From contig NZ_JBBGZW010000001.1 of the NCBI RefSeq assembly GCF_037479095.1, positions 3,658,001-3,722,000 on the forward strand: DNA of 64,000 bases. The letters are read 5' to 3'. Numbering within the stretch: the stretch's first letter is position 1; each line of letters starts with the position of its first letter. Positions 28,646 to 36,164 of this stretch are shown one piece after another. Source of the DNA: Pantoea nemavictus (GTDB lineage Bacteria; Pseudomonadota; Gammaproteobacteria; Enterobacterales; Enterobacteriaceae). The notes beneath the pieces are model-generated. The model was not told the DNA's origin and ran no database searches. It saw only the letters and a list, made by a program, of their open reading frames with translations. The translations under genes were made by a program, and so were the position numbers.

Positions 28646-29320
28646 CTACACGGCGGGATTAAGTCCACGTTTTATCAGGAAATGATTAGCTGGCCACGAG
28701 AAAACAAAGCCAATCAATATTGCTAATTGCAGCATAAACCAGAATGCTGCCAGCAGCGGGTCAATCTGCTGGTTTAGCACAAATTTTAGGGCCAGCGCCA
28801 TAAAGATAAAGATCCCTAATTGGTAAATGAGTAAGGGAAAAATTTCGGTTTTCAGCGCGAGTAATAATGCGCGGACGAATGAAAGTTTTTCACGTTGGCG
28901 AATAGCCAGAAATTGAAAGAGTAATCCGATAAACAATGAAACGATCACGCAAATAATTGCCTGCATCCATAGCGTCGGATTAATAGCAAATTGTTTTAGT
29001 AAGGTGATTATCGGGATTGTGATGATATCGCCGAATATACAGGCCGCAGCGGATAATGAAGTGGAAATAAATATGGTTTGCCAGCCGGGATTGCCCGCTA
29101 TTTTTTGCGAAACCAGCAGCGCAAGTTTTTGCTGGCGCGAAGGTTTACGGCCCAGGTACCACCAGGCGATCCAGCCAATAAATGGCATATACAACCCGGT
29201 TACAGGCCAAATAATATTCATCACCCGCACAGGATGTGGATGGCGAAAAAGATCTTTTAAAATCATCAGGGCAGTGCAGCCACCCAAGACAAGGAAAGGT
29301 AATGCAAACTGGTTCAACAT
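28646..29320 (-). CDS. Polytopic membrane protein, DUF4396-like
   Basis: This 224-residue protein has about six hydrophobic segments (residues 5-20, 32-55, 80-105, 115-140, 160-180, 190-215). The N-terminal RVMNIIWPVTGLYMPFIGWIAWWYLGR, the mid-protein GDIITIPI and the C-terminal FSWPANHFLIKRGL resemble the DUF4396 family. I do not see the Cys/His-rich centre that many members carry. Function is unknown. It lies divergent from sdiA across a 567-bp AT-rich gap and is not at this position in E. coli. AT-rich codons set it apart from neighbours and may indicate acquisition. Confidence 0.6.
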   Translation of the reverse strand: MLNQFALPFLVLGGCTALMILKDLFRHPHPVRVMNIIWPVTGLYMPFIGWIAWWYLGRKPSRQQKLALLVSQKIAGNPGWQTIFISTSLSAAACIFGDIITIPIITLLKQFAINPTLWMQAIICVIVSLFIGLLFQFLAIRQREKLSFVRALLLALKTEIFPLLIYQLGIFIFMALALKFVLNQQIDPLLAAFWFMLQLAILIGFVFSWPANHFLIKRGLNPAV

Positions 29321-29574
29321 AGTCAGTTCCGCTAAAACGCCAACCTACGTGCGACAATGCGCCTGATGAGTGCTGCGCCACTGTCTCCCCTTGCAAACTC
29401 GCCGTGCATGATTCTGCTCTCACCGATTAAGCGTAGCCGGAAAAGAGCCTGAGAGAGATCATACCGCAGCGTATTACATTATCTTAACCGCATAAATAAG
29501 TGGGATTAAGATTAAGTCGAAACTAATTCACCCCCTATAATCCTTTCATGACAAAAGAATCTGCTCTGACCATG

Positions 29575-29586
29575 ACTAATTTTAGT
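29575..29586. promoter_or_regulatory. Palindrome ACTAATTTTAGT upstream of sdiA
   Basis: ACTAA-TT-TTAGT is an inverted repeat identical to the 12-bp core of the 20-bp palindrome between sdiA and luxI. It lies about 90 bp upstream of the predicted sdiA transcription start. The shared core suggests a binding site for the same regulator, possibly SdiA itself; this is inference. Confidence 0.5.
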
Positions 29587-29642
29587 TAATGTCGATGCTA
29601 AAAATTTATCAATCTAATGATCATTTTCGATGAATAGGGTGA

Positions 29643-29671
29643 TTGAAAGTGCTTCAGAAAAATCCTATTCT
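29643..29671 (+). promoter_or_regulatory. Candidate sigma-70 promoter of sdiA
   Basis: TTGAAA (29643-29648), a 17-bp spacer and TATTCT (29666-29671) form a good promoter. It predicts a start near 29678 and a leader of about 210 nt before the sdiA ATG. Confidence 0.5.
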
Positions 29672-29887
29672 AATATGCTGAGGAATTAACGTTGTGAACC
29701 TGTTAAAAAAATAGCGCGAACTCACACTCTCCCATTAGGTTAACGCATTGACATTAAGAGAGTTATGCTTGCTGCTAGTAGATTTGCTCTCTTTTCAATC
29801 AATATTTTTTGTCTGACTAATTTATTTTTTTGCGTTAGCAACAATGAATTTCAGGATGTAAAAGCGTGAAACAGCGCTAAGGCAATA

Positions 29888-30610
29888 ATGACGACCGATA
29901 ATTATTTCGTCTGGCGAGGCGAAATGGAAAATGAATTTCTGGCGCTCAAAGAAGTGATGCAATTGAAATCGCTATTGCAAAAGCAGATTGAAGCGTTGGG
30001 TTTTGATTACTTCGCTTTTCTGGTTCAGCATCCGGTGCCTTTTACCCGGCCGCGGCTCTTTTTGTTTAGTAGTTATCCAGAAAGCTGGGTAAAACGCTAC
30101 GAAAGTGAGAACTATTATGCAGTCGATCCGGTGCTATTACTTTGCCAGCGACCAGGCCGCGGCGTGGAGTGGACGCGCGATTTATTTACCGGTGCGGGTA
30201 ATTTATGGGCGGAAGCCAACGCGGCAGGATTAATGAGTGGCTTTTCCTGCTCAGCAATGGCGCCAAATCGTACCATTGGTATATTATCTATTGCATCGAA
30301 GCTTCACAGTAAGACCCAACACTTACGCATCCAGCTAGAGGTGAAACTGCATCTTCTGGCGGAACTGAGTTTGCGCGTGCTGGAGCATCTGAACGATAGT
30401 TCTATGGTGGTTTTATCTAATGATTTTAGTCAGCGTGAGTTGGAAATTCTGAAATGGACGGCAGAAGGGAAAACCTCTGCGGAAATTTCACTTATTTTAG
30501 CCATATCTGAACATACGGTGAATTTTCACCAAAAGAATATGCAAAAGCGTTTTAATGTTTCCAATAAAACGCAGATTGCTTGTTACGCCGCAGCGGTTGG
30601 CCTGATATAG
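29888..30610 (+). CDS. sdiA: SdiA/PhzR-type LuxR quorum-sensing regulator
   Basis: This 240-residue LuxR protein follows E. coli SdiA closely (HPVPFTRPRLFLFSSYPESWVKRY; WTAEGKTSAEISLILAISEH; YAAAVGLI). The acyl-homoserine-lactone pocket residues Tyr63, Trp67, Tyr71 and Asp80 are all present. The C-terminal GerE-type HTH covers about residues 175-240. The position before yecF-uvrY-uvrC is that of E. coli sdiA. Unlike the E. coli orphan receptor, it is followed by a luxI gene, so it should have its own signal. In Pantoea and Erwinia this pair is known as PhzR/PhzI or ExpR/ExpI-like. AAGG precedes the ATG. Confidence 0.93.
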   Translation: MTTDNYFVWRGEMENEFLALKEVMQLKSLLQKQIEALGFDYFAFLVQHPVPFTRPRLFLFSSYPESWVKRYESENYYAVDPVLLLCQRPGRGVEWTRDLFTGAGNLWAEANAAGLMSGFSCSAMAPNRTIGILSIASKLHSKTQHLRIQLEVKLHLLAELSLRVLEHLNDSSMVVLSNDFSQRELEILKWTAEGKTSAEISLILAISEHTVNFHQKNMQKRFNVSNKTQIACYAAAVGLI

Positions 30611-30619
30611 CGAAAAGGC

Positions 30620-30639
30620 AACTACTAATTTTAGTAGTT
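30620..30639. promoter_or_regulatory. 20-bp perfect palindrome between sdiA and luxI, candidate lux-type box
   Basis: AACTACTAATTTTAGTAGTT is perfectly palindromic around a TT centre. Its inner 18 bp match the phz/lux-box type ACTAC-N8-GTAGT as I recall it. It begins 10 bp after the sdiA stop and ends 89 bp before the luxI ATG. It could be the operator of luxI. A hairpin role at the sdiA 3' end is the alternative, but there is no T-run. Confidence 0.6.
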
Positions 30640-30728
30640 CCTTCTGCCGTGTCAGTTGTCTACCCTGCGCGCAACGTTGCCAGGCTGGCTCAAAGAAATC
30701 ATTGCATACATGAGGATGTCAGAGGCGC

Positions 30729-31343
30729 ATGATGAAAGTAATTCAAACACAGCTTAAGGATATGCCGTCCTCACTGTTGGCAGAACTGGGAACGTATCGT
30801 TACAGCGTATTTGCGCGTGGCGAAGGGTGGTCAATTCCACCACGATTGAGTACCCCGGGGCAGGAGTATGACCGATTTGATCGCTCGGATGTCACATGGC
30901 TGATTGCCTGGAATGCGCGACAGGGTATTTGCGGTTGCGCGCGTTTATTACCCTGGCATGAACCTGAAGTGCCTGAAGGCTTTGTTCTGCCTTTTGATCA
31001 GGAAAAGGTCTGGGAGATGTCGCGCTTTTCGGCGCGCCTCGAAGTCGATGCGGAGCTGCCGCTGAGTATTTTGTGGCACTCGGTGCAGTTAGCCGAATTG
31101 AACGGCATGGAGTATTTGATCAGCTCGGCCACGCCGATGCTGGAGAAGATGTTTGAGCAGCACCAGGTGGTGTACGAGCCGCTGTCGCCAGGTCTGATCC
31201 AATCTGAAGATAATCTGTTCGCCATTCGCATCCCGGTTAATCAGCCGGCACTGGCGGAGAAGTATCGTGGTACGCGCCGCTTTAGTCCGGAAGAGGTATT
31301 GCCGTCGCTGGGCGTATCGGTGAACTGGCAATCACACAGCTAA
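30729..31343 (+). CDS. Acyl-homoserine-lactone synthase (LuxI family, RhlI/PhzI-like)
   Basis: This 204-residue LuxI-family enzyme makes N-acyl-homoserine lactone from SAM and an acyl-ACP. All family-invariant positions are recognisable: Arg24 and Phe28 (YRYSVF), Trp34, Asp48 and Asp51 (EYDRFD), Arg72 (GCARLLP), and Glu96 and Arg99 (WEMSRF). AELGTYRYSVF and RQGICGCARLLP resemble RhlI. The gene is intact and in the same direction as sdiA, 118 bp downstream. Codons 1 and 2 are both ATG. The acyl chain length cannot be read. E. coli lacks this gene at the locus. Confidence 0.92.
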   Translation: MMKVIQTQLKDMPSSLLAELGTYRYSVFARGEGWSIPPRLSTPGQEYDRFDRSDVTWLIAWNARQGICGCARLLPWHEPEVPEGFVLPFDQEKVWEMSRFSARLEVDAELPLSILWHSVQLAELNGMEYLISSATPMLEKMFEQHQVVYEPLSPGLIQSEDNLFAIRIPVNQPALAEKYRGTRRFSPEEVLPSLGVSVNWQSHS

Positions 31344-31375
31344 CTACCCCGCGCATCGCGCGCGGGGCATAGCGC

Positions 31376-31603
31376 TTATTGACGGTAAGCGGTTTTGATC
31401 TGACGAATAGTATTGTTAAATACTTCCGCCTGCGGCTTATCGCCTAACGAAGCTTGCACATAACGCTCCATGTTGATGATCACCTTACCGGCATCGGCTT
31501 GACCCATCCCTTTCAGAATCAGCGTCACCATCATTTTCAGACAGGCTACTTCGTCTGCCAGCGCCTGCGTGTCTCGTGAAGTTGCAAAATCCTCATCACT
31601 CAT
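31376..31603 (-). CDS. yecF: YecF family protein (DUF2594)
   Basis: From MSDEDFATSRDTQALADEV the protein is 75 residues, matching E. coli YecF in length and in the block LADEVACLKMMVTLILKGMGQADAGKV and the ending IKTAYRQ. An AAGGAG site lies upstream of a doubled ATG; the second is preferred by spacing and homology. A longer frame from 31639 is unlikely. Function is unknown. Convergent with luxI. Confidence 0.9.
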   Translation of the reverse strand: MSDEDFATSRDTQALADEVACLKMMVTLILKGMGQADAGKVIINMERYVQASLGDKPQAEVFNNTIRQIKTAYRQ

Positions 31604-32033
31604 CATTGACTCCTTGGTGGTGTTACTCAGTGTTGACACATTCTTCCTGTGCGTAAAAAAGAGAGTATATCATATGGTTGTCAGCCGAATTTTAATCAAG
31701 CCGAAGCGGTGAACGGAGATTGCTTTTTAATTGTTCATTGCGCTATTTATCTGCAAACAGAAAAGACGTTTACGCGTTATTTATGCGGCAAATCGGCTAA
31801 ACGAATGAAAATGAGCTATAAATTATAACTTAATGATATTAGTCACAATTTCACATTTGGGTTTTCGCATGTTATTGCCATTTGTTAAAAAAACAGGATC
31901 AAAGCAATCTAATTGATTTGTATCATTTCATTTGAGATTTATCTGTGGCGATAGATGTTTTTTCCACCTGAAAACGGGTAAGATAACGGCTCTGTAATAT
32001 ATTTCCCTTTCTTAACCTGCGGAGTACGTCCCG
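31604..32033. other. Intergenic region between yecF and uvrY
   Basis: This AT-rich divergent region of about 430 bp presumably contains both promoters. I see no gene or strong repeat in it. Runs of A and T are frequent between 31800 and 31950. Confidence 0.6.
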
Positions 32034-32693
32034 TTGATCAGCCTGCTTCTTGTTGATGACCATGAACTGGTACGCGCCGGTATTCGCCGTATTCTGGAAG
32101 ATATGAAAGGACTTGTGATTGCCGGTGAAGTGGCCTGCGGTGAAGACGCGGTAAAATGGTGCCGTAACCATCCCGTCGACGTGGTGCTGATGGATATGAA
32201 CATGCCGGGTATCGGTGGTCTGGAAGCGACGCGTAAAATCGTCCGTTTTAATCCCGATATCCGCATCATCATGCTCACCATCCATACTGAAAATCCACTG
32301 CCTGCCAAAGTGATGCAGGCGGGAGCCGCCGGTTATCTCAGCAAAGGTGCCGCGCCGCAGGAGGTGGTAAGCGCCATCCGCTCGGTACACTCAGGTCAGC
32401 GCTACATTGCTTCGGATATCGCCCAGCAAATGGCGCTAAGCCAGATCGAGCCGCAAAAAGCCGAATCACCGTTCAGCTGTTTGTCGGAAAGGGAATTGCA
32501 GATTATGCTGATGATCACGCGCGGGCAGAAAGTGACGGAAATATCCGAACAACTTAGTCTCAGCCCGAAAACCGTTAACAGCTACCGTTATCGCATGTTC
32601 AGTAAGCTGAATATCAGTGGCGACGTAGAGTTAACGCATTTAGCCATTCGACATGGTCTATTCAATGCGGAGCCGTTAATCAGTAGTGAGTGA
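32034..32693 (+). CDS. uvrY: UvrY, response regulator of the BarA-UvrY (GacS-GacA) system
   Basis: This 219-residue FixJ/NarL-type regulator has the phospho-acceptor Asp54 in [20 protein letters not shown], preceded by the acidic pair in [14 protein letters not shown]-terminal HTH ([39 protein letters not shown]) follows. It starts with TTG, as I recall for E. coli. UvrY activates the csrB/csrC small RNAs, controlling carbon storage and biofilm genes. It overlaps uvrC by 8 bp. BarA is not in this window. Confidence 0.96.
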   Translation: MISLLLVDDHELVRAGIRRILEDMKGLVIAGEVACGEDAVKWCRNHPVDVVLMDMNMPGIGGLEATRKIVRFNPDIRIIMLTIHTENPLPAKVMQAGAAGYLSKGAAPQEVVSAIRSVHSGQRYIASDIAQQMALSQIEPQKAESPFSCLSERELQIMLMITRGQKVTEISEQLSLSPKTVNSYRYRMFSKLNISGDVELTHLAIRHGLFNAEPLISSE

Positions 32694-34518
32694 CGTTTTC
32701 AATTCCAAAGCCTTTCTCAGCACCGTGACCAGTCAACCCGGCGTCTACCGCATGTACGATGCGACCGGCACGGTGATCTATGTTGGTAAAGCCAAAGACC
32801 TCAAAAAGCGCCTGACCAGCTACTTCCGTACGCAGGTGGGCAGTCGCAAAACTGAAGTGCTGGTAAGCAACATCCACAACATTGACGTCACTGTGACGCA
32901 CACCGAAACAGAAGCGCTGCTGCTGGAGCATAACTACATCAAGCTCTACCAGCCGCGCTATAACGTGCTGCTGCGCGATGACAAATCGTATCCCTATATT
33001 TTTCTTAGCGGCGATAGTCACCCGCGTCTGGCGATGCATCGCGGGGCGAAGCATGCCAAAGGCGAGTACTTTGGGCCGTTCCCCAATGGCTACGCGGTGC
33101 GTGAAACGCTGGCGTTGCTGCAGAAGGTGTTTCCAATACGGCAGTGCGAGAATAGCGTTTACCGCAACCGTTCGCGTCCATGTTTGCAGTATCAGATTGG
33201 CCGCTGCCTTGGCCCTTGCGTCGCGGGTTTGGTGAGCGAAGAAGAGTATGCGCAGCAAACTGAATACGTGCGGCTGTTTCTCGCTGGCAAAGATGATCAG
33301 GTGATCAATCAGCTGGTTAACCGCATGGAAAATGCCAGTCAGGAACTGCGATTTGAAGAGGCGGGAATTTTACGCGATCAAATCCAGGCCGTGCGACGCG
33401 TCACCGAGCGACAGTTTGTCTCCAATCAGGGCGACGACCTCGATGTCATGGGTGTGGCGTTTGATGCCGGAATGGCCTGTTTGCACGTGCTGTTTATTCG
33501 TCAGGGCAAAGTGCTGGGGAGCCGAAGCTATTTCCCTAAAGTGCCAGCCGATACCGAACTGACCGAAGTGGTGCAAACTTTTGTTGGGCAATTTTATCTG
33601 CAGGGGAGTGAAGCGCGCACCTTGCCGGCGGAAATCTTGCTGGACTTTACTCTGCCAGAACGTGAGCTACTGGCCGAATCGCTCAGCGTCCTGGCGGGAC
33701 GCAAGGTGAACATTCAAAGTAAGCCGCGTGGTGACCGTGCGCGCTATCTGAAACTGGCGCGCACTAACGCGGCAACCGCGCTGACCACCAAGCTTTCGCA
33801 GCACTCGACTATCCAGCAGCGTCTGGCGGCGCTGGCGACGTTCCTTGAGCTCGACACCATCAACCGCATGGAGTGCTTCGATATTAGCCATACCATGGGC
33901 GAGCAGACGATTGCGTCGTGCGTGGTGTTTAATCGGGATGGTCCGCTGCGTTCCGATTATCGTCGCTACAACATAGAAGGCATCACGCCTGGCGATGATT
34001 ATGCTGCGATGAATCAGGTGTTGCGTCGTCGTTACGGTAAAGCGCTGGAAGAGGATAAAATCCCCGACGTCATCATCATCGACGGCGGTAAAGGTCAGTT
34101 GGCCCAGGCGAAACAGGTTTTTGCTGAGTTAAATGTTCCCTGGGATAAAGATCGCCCAATTTTACTCGGTGTTGCTAAAGGCAGCGATCGTAAAGCCGGG
34201 CTGGAAACGCTGTTCTTTGAAGCGGAAGGCGAGGGCGTTTCCTTGCCGCCTGACTCGCCTGCGCTGCATGTCATTCAGCATATTCGTGACGACTCTCACA
34301 ATCATGCGATTTCAGGTCATCGGAAAAAACGCGCCAAAGTGAAGAACACCAGTGCGCTGGAAAGTATCGAAGGCGTAGGACCAAAACGCCGCCAGCAGTT
34401 GCTTAAGTACATGGGCGGCCTGCAACCGTTGATGAATGCCAGCGTGGATGAAATCGCCAAAGTGCCGGGGATTTCTACCGCCCTGGCGGAAAAAATATAC
34501 TACTCACTGAAACACTAA
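32686..34518 (+). CDS. uvrC: UvrC, excinuclease ABC subunit C
   Basis: This 610-residue nucleotide-excision-repair endonuclease has an N-terminal GIY-YIG domain ([25 protein letters not shown]). It also has a Cys-rich segment ([13 protein letters not shown]), a UVR motif near residue 205-235, an RNase H-like endonuclease domain ([27 protein letters not shown]) and C-terminal helix-hairpin-helix repeats. It starts at GTG inside the uvrY end, so the two are coupled. Confidence 0.97.
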   Translation: MSDVFNSKAFLSTVTSQPGVYRMYDATGTVIYVGKAKDLKKRLTSYFRTQVGSRKTEVLVSNIHNIDVTVTHTETEALLLEHNYIKLYQPRYNVLLRDDKSYPYIFLSGDSHPRLAMHRGAKHAKGEYFGPFPNGYAVRETLALLQKVFPIRQCENSVYRNRSRPCLQYQIGRCLGPCVAGLVSEEEYAQQTEYVRLFLAGKDDQVINQLVNRMENASQELRFEEAGILRDQIQAVRRVTERQFVSNQGDDLDVMGVAFDAGMACLHVLFIRQGKVLGSRSYFPKVPADTELTEVVQTFVGQFYLQGSEARTLPAEILLDFTLPERELLAESLSVLAGRKVNIQSKPRGDRARYLKLARTNAATALTTKLSQHSTIQQRLAALATFLELDTINRMECFDISHTMGEQTIASCVVFNRDGPLRSDYRRYNIEGITPGDDYAAMNQVLRRRYGKALEEDKIPDVIIIDGGKGQLAQAKQVFAELNVPWDKDRPILLGVAKGSDRKAGLETLFFEAEGEGVSLPPDSPALHVIQHIRDDSHNHAISGHRKKRAKVKNTSALESIEGVGPKRRQQLLKYMGGLQPLMNASVDEIAKVPGISTALAEKIYYSLKH

Positions 34519-34586
34519 CGTTGAAACAGGGTGGGCAATGTAGGAACATACGTGAAATCCTACTCACACCAGACAGTTACTGGCAT

Positions 34587-35135
34587 ATGCAATTTAACAT
34601 TCCGACGTGTCTTACCCTGTTTCGAGTCGTACTTATTCCCTTCTTTGTCCTGGCGTTCTATTTGCCATTTCAATGGGCTCCCTTTGCCACTGCACTGATC
34701 TTTGTGATCGCTGCGGTAACTGACTGGTTTGATGGTTTTTTGGCGCGTCGCTGGAAGCAAACGACGCGTTTTGGCGCGTTCCTCGATCCGGTTGCGGATA
34801 AAGTGCTGGTGGCCATTGCGCTGGTGCTGGTCGCTGAGCATTTTCATGCGTGGTGGATTACGCTGCCCGCAGCAACCATGATTGCGCGTGAAATCATTAT
34901 CTCTGCACTGCGTGAGTGGATGGCGGAGATTGGCAAGCGCAGCAGCGTGGCGGTGTCGTGGATTGGTAAAGTGAAAACCACCGCGCAGATGTTCTCGCTG
35001 TTTGCGTTGTTGTGGCGTCCAGAAGCTACGGTGGTGGGCGTTGGGGTGATTGCGCTGTACATCGCGGCAGTGCTGACTTTCTGGTCAATGTTCCAGTATT
35101 TGAGCGCGGCGCGCGGCGATTTGCTCGATAGCTGA
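34587..35135 (+). CDS. pgsA: PgsA, phosphatidylglycerophosphate synthase
   Basis: PgsA transfers a phosphatidyl group from CDP-diacylglycerol to glycerol-3-phosphate, the committed step to phosphatidylglycerol and cardiolipin. From [15 protein letters not shown] it is 182 residues, as in E. coli. The CDP-alcohol phosphotransferase motif DG-x2-AR-x8-G-x3-D-x3-D is intact ([13 protein letters not shown] then [12 protein letters not shown]). The longer frame from 34521 adds 22 residues without similarity. Confidence 0.96.
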   Translation: MQFNIPTCLTLFRVVLIPFFVLAFYLPFQWAPFATALIFVIAAVTDWFDGFLARRWKQTTRFGAFLDPVADKVLVAIALVLVAEHFHAWWITLPAATMIAREIIISALREWMAEIGKRSSVAVSWIGKVKTTAQMFSLFALLWRPEATVVGVGVIALYIAAVLTFWSMFQYLSAARGDLLDS

Positions 35136-35185
35136 TCGATGCGATTTAAAAAGCAGCAAACGGACGCAGTGTGTGGATAATTCTA

Positions 35186-35213
35186 TTGACTCACTGCGTC
35201 AGATAAGTAGAAT
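35186..35213 (+). promoter_or_regulatory. Promoter of the tRNA Gly-Cys-Leu cluster
   Basis: TTGACT, a 16-bp spacer and TAGAAT form a strong sigma-70 promoter about 190 nt before tRNA-Gly. The 270-bp gap 35136-35405 otherwise shows no feature that I can support. Confidence 0.65.
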
Positions 35214-35405
35214 GCATCGCATCGAACGGCAGCGAGTCTGCAAGAAGCTGAATAAAATCAGCAAGTTTGATAAAGAAATACCAAAACCGAGTAGTTGAGT
35301 TGGTAATAACGCGGCAACTAAACAATTCCCTGAAAGCTTACACAAGTAAGTGGTCTGGATGAGTGAAAGAAGCTATGCAGTGACAAACTCAAGTGCGATG
35401 GTGAT

Positions 35406-35481
<76 letters not shown>

Positions 35482-35523
35482 AATTTAGTGATTCGTATTC
35501 AACGGATTACATACCAGATTAAA

Positions 35524-35597
35524 GGCGCGTTGGCAGAGTGGCCATGCAACGGATTGCAAATCCGTCTACCTCGGTTCGACTCCGGGACGCGCCTCCA
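35524..35597 (+). tRNA. cysT: tRNA-Cys (anticodon GCA)
   Basis: A 74-nt cloverleaf with CCA. GGCGCGT pairs with ACGCGCC, and anticodon GCA is at 35556-35558. Syntenic with E. coli cysT. Confidence 0.96.
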
Positions 35598-35608
35598 ATT
35601 TACACCCT

Positions 35609-35694
35609 GCCCGGGTGGTGAAATCGGTAGACACAAGGGATTTAAAATCCCTCGGCTTATGGCTGTGCGGGTTCAAGTCCCGCCCCGGGCACCA
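35609..35694 (+). tRNA. leuZ: tRNA-Leu (anticodon UAA)
   Basis: An 86-nt class II tRNA with a long variable arm and CCA. GCCCGGG pairs with CCCGGGC, and anticodon TAA is at 35643-35645. Syntenic with E. coli leuZ. Confidence 0.96.
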
Positions 35695-35745
35695 TATTCG
35701 CAGTTGATAAAACGAATAAAATAAAGCAATAAGCAGCAATGTCGT

Positions 35746-35768
35746 GACCGCCTAAGGGCGGTTTTTTT
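35746..35768 (+). terminator. Terminator of the tRNA cluster
   Basis: ACCGCC, TAA, GGGCGGT followed by seven T residues, 50 nt after tRNA-Leu. Confidence 0.88.
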
Positions 35769-35794
35769 GTTTTTGTCGTTTACACATAGCCAAT

Positions 35795-35815
35795 AAAAAA
35801 CCCGGCGAAGCCGGG
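35795..35815 (-). terminator. Terminator after the small lipoprotein gene
   Basis: On the minus strand a CCCGGC/GCCGGG stem with a 3-nt loop is followed by six T residues, 7 bp beyond the stop at 35823. This supports a real transcript from the small gene. Confidence 0.85.
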
Positions 35816-35822
35816 CATATCA

Positions 35823-35993
35823 TCAAGACTGAGGTTGTCCTACTGGACCCGCGCCTTCGCTGGCGCCCGGCACCGGTTGGTTACTTGGAGCATGTGGGCG
35901 TCCATCACCGCCTACAGCGTCACTTTTATGCATACAGCCGGCAAGCGATACCAACGTCAACGTCACTATTACTGCTTTTGTTAAAACCTTCAT
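35823..35993 (-). CDS. Small predicted lipoprotein of unknown function
   Basis: The product has 56 residues: MKVLTKAVIVTLTLVSLAGC is a lipoprotein signal peptide with lipobox LAGC, so Cys20 would be acylated. A mature part of only 37 residues follows, rich in Gly, Pro and Ser (SDAVGGDGRPHAPSN, then PGASEGAGPVGQPQS). A GGAG ribosome site precedes the ATG and a terminator follows the stop. Met at +2 and His at +3 do not suggest inner-membrane retention, so it is probably an outer-membrane lipoprotein. No homologue is recognised. Confidence 0.8.
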   Translation of the reverse strand: MKVLTKAVIVTLTLVSLAGCMHKSDAVGGDGRPHAPSNQPVPGASEGAGPVGQPQS

Positions 35994-36164
35994 CTGCTAC
36001 TCCCCATTATTAAGCGATTACGTAATCAATCTCAAAGAGATCAAGGCATTGACCTAGAGGTAAGCAAAGACAGCAGCAGCCTATTACGCAAGCGAAGCGG
36101 CAGTGCATTGATGAAAAACACCCCCTTTTCGGCGTTTTTCATCTCAATCCTAAGCGAAGTCGAC

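Larger units (their letters stand above)
29321..29887. other. AT-rich intergenic region between the DUF4396-like gene and sdiA
   Basis: This 567-bp stretch holds no convincing gene. It contains the palindrome at 29575-29586 and a sigma-70-like promoter at 29643-29671, both reported separately. Several short A/T tracts suggest binding of nucleoid proteins such as H-NS. The length is unusual for this compact region. Confidence 0.7.

Noticed and set aside
32034..32693. Possible mis-start of uvrY because the start codon is TTG.
   Set aside because: The first residues ([19 protein letters not shown]) align to the UvrY N-terminus and no nearby ATG would keep the receiver domain, so the TTG is accepted.
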